Source: Cyprinodon diabolis | Lineage: Eukaryota; Chordata; Actinopteri; Cyprinodontiformes; Cyprinodontidae | Length of the DNA stretch: 64,000 nucleotides | Assembly: GCA_030533445.1 (NCBI GenBank) | Contig: CM060080.1 | Location: 4,964,052-5,028,051, forward strand | Direction of reading: 5' to 3' | Part shown: in pieces, positions 1 to 13,227 of the stretch | How positions within the stretch are numbered: position 1 is the stretch's first letter | How the letters are laid out: every line of letters begins with the position of its first letter | Notes under the pieces: model-generated | Databases searched by the model: none | What the model was told of the DNA's origin: nothing | Seen by the model: only the letters and a program-made list of their open reading frames with translations | Program-made: the position numbers and the translations under genes

Positions 1-3000
1 AAAGTCGGAGTCGGGGCTTGAATCGTCAATCTTTCGATTTCAGGGCAAACTCCTACATCCAACGCCACTGTCGCCCACCAACTGAAAAAACTCTAAAATT
101 TAACTCTGACTACTAGCATCCCTCAACATAGATCAGAGTCAGGGTTAATGAATGAACTCCAAAGCTTTAACACTTTTGTATTATTTTATTTCAATTTATT
201 CAATTTTCCCTCTAGAAATCTGCAGTGCACTTTTCCTTCCACTAAACTTTCTAAAAGTATTTTTGGCTACAGAACCCCATGGACTACCATGCACTCAGCT
301 GGCTTACTTATAATCTCAGGCTGTAAAACAATATTTCCGTATGATAATTTTATGAGTCTGATTTAGTATTCTAAAAAAAAAAAAAAAAAAAAAAAGCTCT
401 AATCATCTACATTTAGCATAAGTAAAGTTTGTAATATAGCACTCAGGGGTTGAGTGTAATTATGATTCCAATATTTTGAGAAGCACCTGTAAATATAGTG
501 AAGTAAGAGCCGTGTTGATCAGAAGTGGGGAAAACACCTCACTGATCACAGCTAGAATTGATTACGTCAACGTTGCCCTCTCATCAATTAGCAAAATCTG
601 TAAACAGGTTTAAATTTATGCAAGCTGTGTTGTTGTTATGAAACCACAAGCATGGAGAGTATATGCCAGTATTCCCACAGCAATATTAGGCTGTCTCCCA
701 GTGGGAGAGGAGGAACACATGTGGATCAGTGATGACACAACACGGGATCTTACTGCGCAGCAGCATAAGCTAAGCGGTGATGTAATGCATCCACACTGAC
801 TGGATGAGAGGTAAAGGGCGGCGGAAAAAAAAAAAAAGAAAAAATGTGTGAAGAAATTACAAGAGGCTTTATTATTACTGGATTTAGCATCCAGTCTAAA
901 ATGAGGCCCGGTCACAGCAGGATTGTGCCTCCATAGTTATGCAGCTGGCTTCTTGTGTATAGATTTCTCGTCTAACATTTGATTGGAACATGCAAGCTTC
1001 TATGAATGATTTAAGAATTCAAGAGATTAGAAATGACTCTGTTTTTTTTTTTCTCAGCCCATAGCTGGCGTTGCCGTACGGCCATCACCTTTAAAAAACA
1101 ACCTCAGACTGATCTGCATTTACATTTATTTATTTCAGGCAGAAATGGAGGCAAATTTCAACGGATCAGTAATTTCATTTCAATGTGTACCGGTGACATT
1201 AGCCTTGAGCCAATATTTCAGAGGAGCACAAAATCAATGCAGAGATCCAACTGGGAATAGTCCTGGAACCCATTAGCAATTTTGACCAATAGGTCAGCTA
1301 AAGTAATAGCTAGATAAATGTTTTATTACAGATTTGCAAACGGACTTAATGGGGAAGGCTACTACCTGAGCAGCCACGCATGGTGAATATTTATCACTGG
1401 AATCTGCAGCCGCTCTGAGCATAAACATCTCAGCAGCCGCCGTTTGAAGGTGGGTCTCTCTAAACCAGGCTTGGAGGAAGGGGGGGGAGCAGAGGGGGAC
1501 CCGGTGGTGTTGCTCTCCAGACACAAACAGCCTCATGACACCGTGAAGACGGAAGCTCTGTTAACGATTGGCTGTGCTGCTAATTATGTTTTGCAGGACA
1601 TTATAAATGTCTGGGATGTATCCTGTTAAAGGAACCTGCTGATCAGTTAGGATAATACTTCATATGAATCTTGCTTTCTTTTCTGGTTTATTCTGCCATT
1701 CCTTTTATTTACATTGAGATCTTTCTGTTTTATGATCCTCTCTGCTGTTTGCCTTCATTTATTTAACAGGGAGGAGTATTTAATGAGGAAATTCATTCAT
1801 TACTTGAAATAAAATAATGAACAAGCAATCTTTTTCTAATTAAACTGACTTTAGACCGAGGTCAGCGACCATTTTTAATCAGAGCAATTTTTGACCTTTG
1901 CCTTACAAAATCAAATGACACCAAATCCACATGAAGCATTGGAAAATGGATATCTTAAGTCTTTTTAATAACTTATTGAAAATGTAATTATTTTATAATT
2001 AAATAAAAGAACCTTCTTACTAATTTTTATGTTTTAGATCAAGTTATGAGTGAATGAATATATTTTCTAGCAAAAGAAGGTTCTATATGCAGGGACAGTG
2101 AAGGAAAAGGCTGATTTTTAGAATAATAAAAATCCTATTACCTTAATATTTTAAAGCAAAGCACAGAGCTGTTTTTTTTTTATAAAAAAGCATGGAGGCA
2201 TTAAAAGCAGCAGATTAAAGCAATTTTAGCTTCACTGGAAATAAAATCTCTTACATTTTACAGCAATAACTTTTTTTTATTTATTTACTTTTTTATTAAC
2301 TGTCAGTAATTCCCTTCCTTTACCCCTGAGCTGCATATGTCCTGTTAAGACAATTCCTCCTCCTATCTCCAATCTGCTCTGGGCTGAGTGCTTTAAGAGT
2401 GGAGGGCTGGTTTTTCTGAATGAAAGCCAGACAGACTGAGAGCTCCCTCATGCTGAGAGCAGCAGCTCCTGTTTCCAGCTCTGTTTCCAAGGGGACCAAC
2501 CACAGCAACCAATCAGAGCTCTAGCTACCTCCAAGCGGGCAATTCAAGTTCTTAAAGAGGCAGTCTGTTTTTTGTTTTTTCAGGAAAGGGAAAGAAAAGA
2601 GCAGAGAACAGAAAAGCAGCTCAACATTTCAGTTTAAAAAATTCTTAATTTCCTTTTTGTTGCATTTTCTGGTTTTTATTAAATGTGAATTCACATGTTA
2701 GCTGGAGCCCAACCATTTTAAAAGATTTCTGCCTAATTACAAAACAGACATCATTCTGTCGTCACATCCTTTTTTTTTTTATAAATCCAAATAATAACAC
2801 ATCTGTGTACATTTATTCACAAACCCAAAGGACAGTGGATGGTGGTAGGTACTTATTTATTAAAAAAGATGAGTCAAAGACAGATTCACACTTGGAATGT
2901 GAAGTAACTACTGCCCAGAACTTCCAATGAAAACAAACAAAAATAACGTCTCGGCATATAATTAGGCCATAATTCCAAAAAACTTGGAATCAAACAAACT

Positions 3001-3329
3001 TCATATGTAAGACCCACATAAAAATAAACAATATCTGCTTTTTTTAAGTGCAAGAAATAAAAAATACAGGTTTGTGGTTCATGTCAATAAAAAAAGAAGG
3101 CAGTCTTCAGTTTTTAAAATAAAGTTTCATTTCATGAAACAGGACTATGGAATGTTCTTTTTTTGCTTGCTTGTTAAAATAAAGCCAGGCCACCACTCAA
3201 TCAGACTATATGCCCCTTTTTCTGTGGAACTCTTATCTTTCCTAATTTGCAAGTGTGAGATTTTTTTTATATATATATTTTTTTAGTTTTAAGATAATAT
3301 GCCTTATTATGAGATCCAAATAACATTCA
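1..3329. other. Noncoding sequence downstream of sox11
   Basis: There is no gene or recognisable transposon here. An A run lies at 374-395. The stretch 1740-2060 is AT-rich with many TAATTA/TTTAAT-like words and no repeat signature, and 2460-2530 has a CCAATCAG motif. It could include sox11 enhancers, but nothing is provable from this sequence alone. Short ORFs here have no recognisable domains. Confidence 0.5.
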
Positions 3330-4621
3330 AATTAATATATGTGTTTTATTAGCATGCATCACACCACAAGGCCACATTACAGTTGCTTTGTATCAGTTCC
3401 AGCTGATTTTGTTTATTTCCCTGCCCGGAGAGGCTTCAGCATCATAACCCGAGATGATGTCGACAGTGCACGAGTCTGTTTTCCCATCACTTGCTACAAT
3501 TGTTGATGGTCTGTATCTCAAGAGTATATATTGCACAAAAAAATGAGAAAAGGGGGAAGAAAAAACAGTATGTGCCATAAAAAATACCAAAAAATCCAGT
3601 TTCACACCTGCGATCGGGACCCATCCACATATCACGAGTATGATATACATAAACTCCTAACTTTACTATATTACAGTACATATACAATCTTGAAACTAGT
3701 TCCAGCTCTGAGGTATGTGTTCCCCCATGATGCCATTGTATCGTCTACAAATACTCAACAAATCTGCTCTACAACTGTACAAAACCTAGTTTAAAATCAC
3801 AAGGCATTTTTGATGCAAGTCTTCTGTTTAACTTAATCCTTAAAACCAGGACTCACCTTGCATGCGTAAAAAAAAAAAAGGATAAAGGGAAGAAGTGCCT
3901 GAAACTCACTGAAAGCACAGTAAGAACATTCCCTTTTTTGAACTGTACAAAAATATGCCTGAAAATATCTTTTTCTTTTAAAAAGATGAGGTCTGTTATG
4001 TATCAAAATGTTTCCTCCGCACCTGCATACTCTGCAGAGGTTTTAGGCTGCTTGATTTTTTTTTTCCAAACCAGGAGGTAAAAGAAATCAGTTACAAAAA
4101 AAAAAAAAAACTTAAAAAAATAACAAAAGCAAACCTAAAAAAAAAAAAAAAACATTTTTGTGGCATTTAGAAATTACACAAACTGTTGAAAAGTAGCATC
4201 CTGAACAATCTTCAGTTCACAGATTTGCTTTGAGACAGTCCTCAGTCCGAGTTCAGCTCCCTGCAGTTTGTTTTGTTTTTGTCTTGAAGAGGATAAGATG
4301 CATAGAAGTTCTTCCCTTCTCGGTCTGTTTAAGCTGAGCAGTAAATGCAGACCTATGAGGGGAAAAAAATCCAGAAAACCCTGTCATGCTGTCAGATAAT
4401 AAAAAAGTCTGCAGACCTTGCCTTTTTTTTCCCTCTTTTTTTTCTGCTACCAGCTTCAGAAGCATCTCAAACCTCACCTCGGATCACAGTCCTTCTCCCT
4501 CTGCAAGAAAAAAAAACCCACAAGAGGCAGGACTTAGGACAATCTGACCAGGACACATATAATTTCATATCTTCCTTCTCTGTTATTACTAGAGGAACAG
4601 TTTCTGGGTTGTTTTTTTTCT
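3330..4621 (-). other. Probable sox11 3' UTR with candidate poly(A) signal
   Basis: Sequence downstream of the sox11 stop is AT-rich with several A/T homopolymers and no coding potential. An AATAAA hexamer on the sox11 strand lies at 3350-3345, giving a 3' UTR of about 1.3 kb. Further hexamers occur at lower coordinates (near 2674-2679 and 2275-2300), so a longer UTR is possible, as in other vertebrates where sox11 UTRs are long. The choice of end is inference. Confidence 0.4.
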
Positions 4622-5707
4622 TCAGTATGTGAAGACCAAATCGGAAAAGTTCGCCTCCAGCCAGTCCCCTGCGATCATCTCGCTCAGCTCTGGTGTGCAG
4701 TAGTCTGGGAATTCAAAGTGGGAGCCCAGGCTGCCCTCACTGAAAGAGTCCAGGTCCTTATCCACCAGAGACAGGGACAGGTTTCCTGAATTGGGGTTAC
4801 CAAGCTCGGAGCCCGCGGCGCTCGGAGCGAAATTCAAACTAAAGTCAAACATCAGGTCGTCCGCGTCCTCTCCGGACGAGGAGCCGCTGCTGCTGGAGGA
4901 GGTGGAGACCGACCTGGAGGATGCTGGTGACGCGGAGGCAGCGTGCAGTGCGCCCTGCTTGGAAATACTCTTGATGTTGTAAAACAGTCTGTTGTGGCTC
5001 CTCACCTCTTCGTACATGCTCGCCCCCTCGGATTCCGCCGAGGAGCTCAGAGTCGGGCTCGCCGGGACTTTGGCGACGCCGTACGGCCTGAGGCGCTCCT
5101 CCTCCCCCGCTTTAAAACCCATCCGGTAGTCCTCTTCATACTCGTCGTCGTCGTCCTCATCGGTGAGCTCACTTTTCACAGTTTTTGCAACTTTTAGGCT
5201 GGGAAACACACAGTCCTCCGCGTAACCGTGAGAGGTTTTTGAGCCGCTTTTTGTCTTGATCTTGGGGCACTTCTTGCTGGGAGTCTTGGCGATCTTCCCG
5301 CACTTCTCCGGTGACGGCGCGGAGGGCTTGGAGCTGTCCAGCTTTGGTTTCTTCTTGGGTCGGTACTTGTAGTCGGGGTAGTCAGCCATGTGTTTGAGCC
5401 GCAGCCTCTCAGCCTCTCTGATGAACGGGATCTTCTCGCTGTCCTTCAGCATCTTCCACCTCTTGCCCAGGCGCTTGGAGATCTCCGCGTTGTGCATGTC
5501 CGGGGATTGCTCCATGATCTTCCTCCGCTCAATCTTTGACCACACCATGAAGGCGTTCATGGGTCTCTTGATGTGCCCGGTGGCCGTCTTGCACCAGTCC
5601 GGGTTGATCGCCACGGGGCTGCATGCCATAAACTCGCTCTCCTCCGAGTCGGTGGCCTCCCTGGACATGCTGCCATCCGTCTCGCTGTGGTCCGTGTGCT
5701 GCACCAT
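4622..5707 (-). CDS. sox11: SoxC transcription factor Sox11, single exon, intact
   Basis: This encodes a 361-residue nuclear SoxC factor that binds and bends DNA at AACAAAG-like sites and activates neuronal and skeletal progenitor genes. Seen in the sequence: an HMG box at residues 46-115 starting [13 protein letters not shown], a basic tail YRPKKKPK (115-122) as nuclear signal, an acidic stretch [15 protein letters not shown] (180-194) preceded by a sumoylation-type VKSE, a conserved segment [10 protein letters not shown] (241-250), a serine run (263-279), and the SoxC transactivation tail ending [15 protein letters not shown]. The start has a good Kozak context (A at -3, G at +4), and an in-frame TAG lies 11 codons upstream at 5738-5740, fixing the ORF. 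Length and the lack of introns match the family (known). Whether it is the a or b teleost paralogue cannot be decided here. No coding neighbour is visible. The reading frames on the opposite strand are shadows. Confidence 0.97.
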   Translation of the reverse strand: MVQHTDHSETDGSMSREATDSEESEFMACSPVAINPDWCKTATGHIKRPMNAFMVWSKIERRKIMEQSPDMHNAEISKRLGKRWKMLKDSEKIPFIREAERLRLKHMADYPDYKYRPKKKPKLDSSKPSAPSPEKCGKIAKTPSKKCPKIKTKSGSKTSHGYAEDCVFPSLKVAKTVKSELTDEDDDDEYEEDYRMGFKAGEEERLRPYGVAKVPASPTLSSSAESEGASMYEEVRSHNRLFYNIKSISKQGALHAASASPASSRSVSTSSSSSGSSSGEDADDLMFDFSLNFAPSAAGSELGNPNSGNLSLSLVDKDLDSFSEGSLGSHFEFPDYCTPELSEMIAGDWLEANFSDLVFTY

Positions 5708-6120
5708 TGTCCACAGTTCGGAGTCTCTTTGCAGTCTCTAACAGCTCCTCACCGCCGGGACGGCTCAGCTTTTCTCTGGGTTCATCCACGTCCTCTGCTT
5801 AACGTGTCTCAAGCTCTCTGCACTCTTTTTGCAGAGTTACAAACTGCCTTCTTAACTAGTTATCAGCTTTTTCATGTCCCCTGCGTCACAGCTCCGTCAT
5901 CCAATCCCGCTCCTTCCACTCCGCCCAGTAGACTCCGAAGACTCCAGGACTCCGGTTAACCCTTTGCGTTCCGGGCTCTCGTCGGAGTGGAGGTGGGGAT
6001 TTGTGTTACAGTGTCTGGGGCAACACGCCGGGCGAGACAAGCATATTAAACACACAGTCAGCGCCGTGCGCTCCTCTGAGCAGCATTACGCACAGGAGCG
6101 CACAGAAGCATAACCTCTGT
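5708..6120 (-). promoter_or_regulatory. sox11 5' leader and promoter region, apparently TATA-less
   Basis: Upstream of the sox11 ATG the sequence is relatively GC-rich. On the sox11 strand it holds a GC box (CCGCCC on the plus strand at 5921-5926), an NF-Y type CCAAT motif on the plus strand at 5901-5905, and a CRE-like half site at about 5883-5889. No convincing TATA box is visible. Core promoter position is inferred from these motifs only. Confidence 0.4.
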
Positions 6121-6421
6121 TTTCTAATCTTTTTTACTTTCTTATTTTAGGGGTGATATTAATGCAAAAAAGCAATGTTTTCCACATGAACTGCAGAGAC
6201 TTATTGACTTATTGTGCATTTTTTCCTCTTCCCTCAGTTTGGATACTGAAGGTGGCGCTTGGACACTGTTGCAGGCGCCTGCTGCGTCGACGCGTCTGCT
6301 TGTCTGCTACCCAATGTTATATTTTTACAGCTGGAAACAGCTTCATATCACCGCTGTGGTTATCAGTAGCTCACTAGATCCTCATGCTTTTTTTTTTTTT
6401 TAAACAGCCGTTAATGAGTCT

Positions 6422-6446
6422 CCCCCCCCCCCCCCCCCCCCCCCCC
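6422..6446. repeat. Poly-C tract (G-tract on the sox11 sense strand)
   Basis: An uninterrupted run of 25 C lies about 715 bp upstream of the sox11 ATG, directly followed by A-rich sequence. Read on the sox11 strand it is a G25 run, capable of forming quadruplex structures. It is length-unstable and prone to assembly error. Confidence 0.9.
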
Positions 6447-9400
6447 AAAAATAAAACAAACAAACAAGCATCTTGAGTGGAATGGAAAGATGCCAAACAT
6501 TGAAGTCATGTTTTGTTGTCAAAAGTTGAAACGCAGGAATACAACATTGATTTGTTTTTAAATCTGAAATGATGAAAACAGACAAATCAAGGATAATCTC
6601 TGGAACCCCATTTGAGGTTTACTTTCTTGACGTCACTGTGTAATTTTGCACATATCCACACTTTGATTTTTTTTTCAAAGAAAAAGAATAACAAAAACTA
6701 GAAATAAAAAGCTGAATTTATAGTTGTTTTGTTATGCAAATTATGTGGCACAAAAAATAGGTTGAACAAGTGGTTACTTTGTTAGTGTGGCCAAAATTTA
6801 AGCAATGCCACCAAACACCTGTCATCTCAAGGTAAATAAACACAGCGGGACCTCATTCCTATACAGAAATATATAAACAGATAATTTCAATCATGAATTC
6901 ATATCGAAATAAAAGCATGTATGATTAATGCTGCAGGGATGGCAAGTGGAAGTGTTAAATGTAGCTATGAGGTTGTTGACTTTGCAGCAATCCCTCCTCC
7001 TGCTATAGTGAAAGGGAAATAAATGAGTTAAATTTAATACTTTTTTTACTTTCCTTTTTTATCTCAGATAATATAAAATGTGAAACCACTTGCTTAGTCC
7101 AAAAAATGTGACATTTTTCTCACCTTATGACAGATTCCACAATTTAACTTAGCAAAAAAACATCTGCTTCACTCCATGACGTAAATGCCAATAATAACAG
7201 CAGGGGTGTTTTGACATTAAGTTCGCAATTCCACAAAAATATTTATTCTAAACTCTATGTTTTTTTTCTTCCCCTACTTCCTCATGTTGTACTTTCCAAT
7301 TTCATCCTTTCCCACCAACATTTTACTTATGTAAACAAACAATTTTTAAAATCTTTTAATTAATAAAACTCAGATTGGTTTATTTTATTTGTGTTCTCCT
7401 CAGTAATGGAGATTTATCGCATTACATGACAGATAATCTCCCACCATGAACCAAAATAACTGTGAGCATAAACCTGCTGCTGAAGATTATTTACTCTCAT
7501 TAAACACATTTTCCTTACAGCAGGCTGATTGAAATATATGAAATGACTTTAAGTTGTCAAAGCTTGTATGAAATCGACAGAACTACACAGCTTCATTTAA
7601 GTAACGGCAGGAAAGTCAGGTACAAAAATGAGCAAAACCACAAAATGACAGCAGAGAAATCTCCAGTGTCTGCTTCTTTTTCATCTTTAGTTATTGCAAC
7701 AACCTCTTTAAAGTGTTCAGTCTGAACAAAACCTCCTAAAGTAACAGTAAACAATGGTTGCAAACTTTGGTGCCTGTCCAAGAAAGTTAGAACATGTAAA
7801 ATATGTTCCACTCATCCTTATATTGTTGCAGATTTTTGGTTCAACATTTAAATTTTTACCAATAATGCAAACAAAACAGCTTGTATTTCCATTTATGGTA
7901 CCAAGTTACAATAAGGCTCACGTAAAGTTTAAAGATGTGTTATTAAATAATGTGTAAACACTCCATAACTCACTTTTATGTGTAAATTATGCATTATTGA
8001 AGGGAAGCAACAGGCAAAACTGACCAGCTTATTGCCAAATAGTGAGCCTAATTTCCTCAACTATTTTATAAAATGTATCTAGTGTTGCTTATATTCAACA
8101 TTTCACACTAAGCTACTTCCTTGTAAGTACAATAAGCCTCTGTAAACATCATTTTTAGCATAATTAATATGTTAAATGCATAATACATGACTTATAAAGT
8201 ACTTACGGATCAATTAATAAAATAAATGTAAACTATTGATCAGCCCTCTATAAGGGGAGCCTTTTTTAAAAGTTTCACAGCATCACATTCTCCAAACATG
8301 TACTGATCATGAAGCCAGGTGGTGTCACATATATTCATTTTGTGTGTTTTTCTCGTGTTTGTTCCTATGTCTTCATTTGAATAAAGAAAATAGGTCAGCA
8401 GTGCGTTCCGCTTGCAGCCTGTTTACAGTGAGCTATCACCTGCACCGTCTCCTGCAATAATATCACTCATAAAACAGATCGCCTCATCTAAACGGCAGAT
8501 TTGTGTAAACAAATTGAGGCCAGGGATAAATACCAAAATGAAAAGACAAACAAACTGTTGTTGTTTAATTTGTTCTTACAGTCTGAATGAATTCTCATAA
8601 AGAGCGTACAGCGGCGGCTCTCATTCAGATGGCAGCATTTGCCTGGGCGGCTGCTTTCTGTGGCCATACTGGCAGGAGGAGATGGAAGAAACCCCACTGA
8701 GTCTGCTGTGTCAAGAGGCAGCATCAAGCTGGCGTCTCCTCCATCCCCTCCACACGCCTCCCCCGTGGCTCTGGGTGGGAGCCAGCAGTGCTATTGGAGG
8801 CTTGGGCGATAAGGCGTCCTGCTTTTTTTTTCTCTCTGCTTCGTCCCCTAGAGGGCAATCACTTACCCTTTTGAAACCCTCCCCCCACCAAGCCACCATA
8901 TTCTCCCCCAGCTGGGGTTTAAAAAGTGTCTCACTGATAGAGAGCCAGCCCAGAATGCACAGAGGCTGGAGAGCAGGGAGAGAAGAAGAAGAAGAAGAAA
9001 ATGAAACATGGGGGTGAAGGAGACATGGCTCAGGAAAGTGAATCAGATTGAGACAGAGAACAGTGTTGGGGGGTATAGAAGGACTACATCCTTACCACAG
9101 AGAGGAAAAACTCTGACTCTTAGACACAGAGCTGAAATGCTTTATCATGACCCCCCACCCCCCATGCTGATTAAACCTTATCAGATACGTGTTAAAGCTG
9201 AGGTCTGTGGAGGTTTCTGCATGAAATATATGTTTTTTTTAGAAAATTTCTCATCCTGATGGATCTTTTCTCTTTCCGTTTTTGGGAGTATTTTCTGTCC
9301 AGTGTTGTTTGGCCTGTTTATGCTCCAAAGTAGTGGGTGAGCATAACTGATCTGAGGTCATTTAGCTACTCATGTAACAGTTCAAATAGGGAGCAGTACA

Positions 9401-9695
9401 GCTTCTGTTGAGTTTATACAGCAGGGTTATGGGTTTTACCCAGCTCAGGCTAGGTTTCTGTATAGTTATTAATGGATATAAAAGAGTTACCAATAAGTGG
9501 GAGTATAAAGCAAATACTATGCACTTATTTTATGAAACTTCTACTTATTAAAATCAGTTTTTGATGATGATTTGCTCTAATAACATAAAAGTTAGAGAAA
9601 CAGATATGGTTTAACTCTAACATATTCCTTGGAAATATTCTGGCTTTACACTTTACTTTAACTAACTAATTATTTAGAAATGACAGTCAGGTATA
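6447..9695. other. Upstream intergenic region, no gene seen
   Basis: This is AT-rich single-copy-looking DNA upstream of sox11. A GA/GAA-rich patch lies at about 8975-9000. Short ORFs have no homology I recognise. It may hold sox11 regulatory DNA. Confidence 0.5.
6628..6635. promoter_or_regulatory. Perfect CRE palindrome upstream of sox11
   Basis: TGACGTCA, the full CREB/ATF consensus, lies about 920 bp upstream of the sox11 start. An 8-bp motif can occur by chance, and function is not shown. Confidence 0.3.
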
Positions 9696-10519
9696 AAGGA
9701 AAAGTCAGATCAGCAAGGATTAACCAATGGATCATTATTTATACCTAAAACTAGCACGTTCACATTGATTTAACGAATTTAGCGTTAATCAGTGAAAAAG
9801 TAAAAATAATGTTTTTCGTTGCAATCACTGCATCTGGGAGCGGCCATTTTTGCCCAAATATAGTAACACCTCCCTCCTGCCATCTTCCGGCAGTGACGTC
9901 ACGATGCGGTAAGCCTAGCGCCATTCTCCCCACTTTACAAGCAAAATCAATGGGAACTACTAGACACATCTGCAATCAACAACAATTATTGAAGATTTCC
10001 AGAGGACTTCACCATTGAAATTTACCAGAGCTATGGTGAAACTGACAATGTCCACGTGCAGGGCAGTTGGAAAGTGGAATACATCGGGTAAAAGTGGAAA
10101 AAATTAGTTATTTCACCTTTCCGATTCCTGATCCTCCATGGACGGGTTCGTCGTTGGATTGCCAACTTAAAGAGGTAGGATTTGCAATCAAATATCTGGC
10201 CAGAGAAAAAATATGTCAATGTCATTGTTACTCTCTGCTTCGCATAGTGCATTGGTAATCACCATAATGGATAATTGCACATTGTGACAAACACCAGATA
10301 CAGCACTGCGACTTGATCAACAGCCGATACCGCACCGTGACGTCACAAACCAGTAGGTGGCAGTAGCGTTCTTTGACAAAATGGATACCTCCAGTAAAGT
10401 ACAATCAAATGAAATTACTCTAAATTAAAAACACTTAACATTTATTGAAAAGTATGTAATAATTTCATACATAAAGTACTTTCAGAAGTTTGTATTCTGA
10501 ATTTGACTGGACTTTTTCT
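9696..10519 (+). mobile_element. Kolobok-like (TTAA/THAP) non-autonomous DNA transposon, copy 1
   Basis: The ends are imperfect inverted repeats: left AAGGAAAAGTCAGATCAGCA, right the complement of AAGAAAAAGTCCAGTCAAA. The left flank is TATA and the right flank TTAA, consistent with a TTAA target duplication with one side mutated. Inside, around 10030-10200, is a decayed THAP-type zinc finger: MSTCRAVG near the start, then FTFPIPDPPW, and in a shifted frame RVRRWIANLK, the classic THAP core. THAP domains with TTAA targets are characteristic of Kolobok transposons (known). A second, inverted copy is at 31448. Two perfect CRE palindromes lie inside, at 9894-9901 and 10338-10345. The coding part is frameshifted and not functional. 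Confidence 0.6.
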
Positions 10520-12690
10520 TTAAGCCGTATTAAAATAGGATCACACTTTTTATCTGTTACATCAGTCTGTTACATCAGACAAAAGTCTCTAGAACAACCA
10601 ATGGGCTTTGAACTTCAGCAAGAGGTCCTCCTCATGGCTGGGTGCTTAAATGCATTGAATGCTGCATCGTGATTCATGCATGTGTTATGTGTTTGCACAA
10701 ATATCTGAGCAAGTGAACCAAATAAATTGCTGTATCTGTGGTACCTTTGGTCATAGCACAATACATTTCTGAAGTATATACTAATATATAATGTAATCCA
10801 TGCATCACCAAAATGTAATGCATGCATGTAATGCATAAACATCAGATTCCATGTTTATACATAAAAGCACAAACCAGGTACATTTCCTGGATCCTCTCTG
10901 CCATCTCTCCTTCTTTCTGCTCAAGTTAGCTATCTCCCCATCGTATTTATATGATGGTCTCATGTGGACATGAATCATGACACCGTTTAATGATGAGCGC
11001 TGGGGTGGCTGTCCTGCTCATTGGCATGGCTCATTATTGGCTGGGAATGAGGTGTTGGTGTCGACTGGGCAGCCTGTGACTCATCTAAGGGAGGGTCTCA
11101 CTGCCATGGTGCATAGCAACGCCCCCCATCCATCCCTGTAAAGTGTCTGTGGTCCAAACAGGGACGACAGATGAGGAATACGCCAACATGAAGCATTTTC
11201 CTTTTTATTTTCACTCTGGAGATTACAGATGATTAAACGAGAAAATCCAAAGAGCTGCATATTGTTGTGTGATTTCCAATAGTCGTTCCAATTCCCTGAA
11301 GGCAGATGTTTTAATGCTTATTTGCTGATTTTAATGTCAGGGGAAAGCACATTTTATTCTAGAGCAATGAAGTGTTGAATTAAGTGATGGTTTTCATGTG
11401 TGTATGCTGAAAAGAAAAAAAAAGGGGTTTTAGGAGAAACAATTCCCTTTGCATTGCTTATCGAAAACCCCCACCCCCCACCCCCACCCCCAAAGCAGCT
11501 GCTGCTCTCACAAAGGCCCAGTGAAGCGTTAGATCAATACTAACCCTTGCTAGCGGCTATCTGATGCTCAAAATGCACGCATCCATCTCTTCTGCATAGC
11601 CCTGAGACAGGTGTGGACCTCTGGAAGCCGCTATCTGATGGCTTCACAATGGAGTGAAGAGAAGGTGGGGGTAAAAGTCGGAGGTGAGAAAACGGGGGTG
11701 GGTTTTTTTTTTCTGTGCGCATAAAAACGCAAATTAACTTTTTCACTTGGCAGACACATCCTTAACCATCCTCTATAATGAGGTTCCAATGTTTACCTCC
11801 ATGCTGTAAACTGATGTCCTCAGGTTCACATAGAAAAGGACTTCAATGACAATCTGGTGCTATACATTGGATTTATATAACAAATTCCAGCAGCAGGTAA
11901 TCTAAGACAAATCCACCTATTTCTGCTTCTCTGCGCAATCTTTGTCCAGGGGTTTTTTCTGAAGGTGAAACCTTATAGCAGCTCTTACTCTCAGGATTTA
12001 TAGTTTGCACATGCATGGCAGTTACTGAAACCCTTCTTGTTATCTTAACTTGTGAGATGAAACCAAAACGTACCCTGTCAGCTGGTCCAGCATTTGTCTC
12101 GCAGGCTGCCTGTAGCTACGATCTCATTCCTCAAAGATCAGGCCGTCCTCCCCTCTCCCTCCGGAGATAAGAAGAACTTTAACAATAAGGTTTTACAGCA
12201 GTTTGGAGGCTTTTGTTTTACCACTTAGGTGTTTGGTGCCTCAAAGGCACTTTTATGCCCTGCTGTTGCTTTACATTCGCAACTCAATGCAAATGTATCT
12301 CCAGGGTGTCGAGTTCTTTGTTGACCTCCTTGATGTGGCCTCTGTCTCTCAAGGTCCAGTGCTTAGCAGATATTTGAGACCAAGGGATCTTGTCATGAAT
12401 GTAAACAGTTGATGTTTAAGGAACTGTGATGCTTGAAATGTTTGTCTCAGGGATACAAACAAATGGAATCGGAGGCCAAAGTTTATGCCTCTAACATACA
12501 AATGTCATTTAAAAATGAACAAACTTTAATTTGAGACCAATGCAAAAGTTATGAATGTCATTCTGCAAGAAACGAGGGCCTAGAAATGAATCTTTTTGCC
12601 AAGTGATGCGCCATGTTGGAAGTTACCTCAGGTTCTACGTTAAAATAAAGTGAAGAGGTTCTGCAGGGCCGTGCATGGGAAATATAGTAT
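10520..12690. other. Intergenic, no gene seen
   Basis: No coding region or clear transposon is visible. A C-rich CCCCCA-type run lies at about 11468-11491. The region 10980-11130 looks low-repeat and could be regulatory. Confidence 0.5.
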
Positions 12691-12850
12691 AGATGTAATG
12701 CACCTTATAAAGTATTTTACTGTTTCACATTTTGTTACCTCATCATAAGATGATGATTATATTCTGATTTGATAGCATGACAGAAAGCAGTGCATAACTT
12801 TGGTGTAAAAAAGGAAATTAATTATTTTCCATTCGTTTTGCAAATAATTG
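12690..12850. repeat. Degenerate interspersed repeat fragment
   Basis: The text resembles a common fish repeat containing TTTCACATTTTGTTAC and GCATAACTTT words. A similar decayed piece lies at about 39180-39300. Class is unresolved. Confidence 0.35.
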
Positions 12851-12869
12851 CATGAATAGTGTATTATGG

Positions 12870-13100
12870 TGTGAGACCTCCTTTCAACAGATGGAAACTA
12901 AAGAAATGGTCATAGACTTTAGGAGGAGTTGTACTGATCTGCAACCTGTTGTAATTTTTGACAAAAAGGCCACATTAACTAATAGTTACAAGTATCCAGG
13001 GACAGTGATTGATGATAGGCTGACCTCTGAACTCCATGTTGACTCTGTGTGCAAAAAGGATTACCAGTGGTGTTTTTTGTTTGTGCAGTTTAAGCATTTA
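12870..13100 (+). pseudogene. Non-LTR retrotransposon reverse transcriptase fragment
   Basis: An open stretch reads TKEMVIDFRRS, then a tail resembling the YKYLGV..DDxLT motif (here YKYPGTVIDDRLT) followed by VDSVCKK. This order (KTKEM-VDFR, then a hydrophobic YLG block, then KK) is typical of the C-terminal part of LINE reverse transcriptases in fish. Only about 75 residues remain; the catalytic YxDD motif and endonuclease are absent, so this is a dead fragment. Confidence 0.6.
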
Positions 13101-13227
13101 ACCCTGGATTCTACTTTTGTAGTTATTTTTTTTATTTTTTTGTAATGGGTCTGTTCTTACTTTTATTGTGGTCTGTTGTTTTTGACATTTCGCTAATGGA
13201 AATAGGAAAAGACTTCTGAATATTATT

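Noticed and set aside
5573..5959. 128-codon plus-strand frame opposite sox11 (and other frames at 4791-5741)
   Set aside because: These are shadows of the GC-rich sox11 coding sequence on the other strand; no domain or start context supports them.
11461..11495. C-rich run as a telomere-like or regulatory array
   Set aside because: It is short, irregular CCCCCA sequence; simple low complexity explains it.
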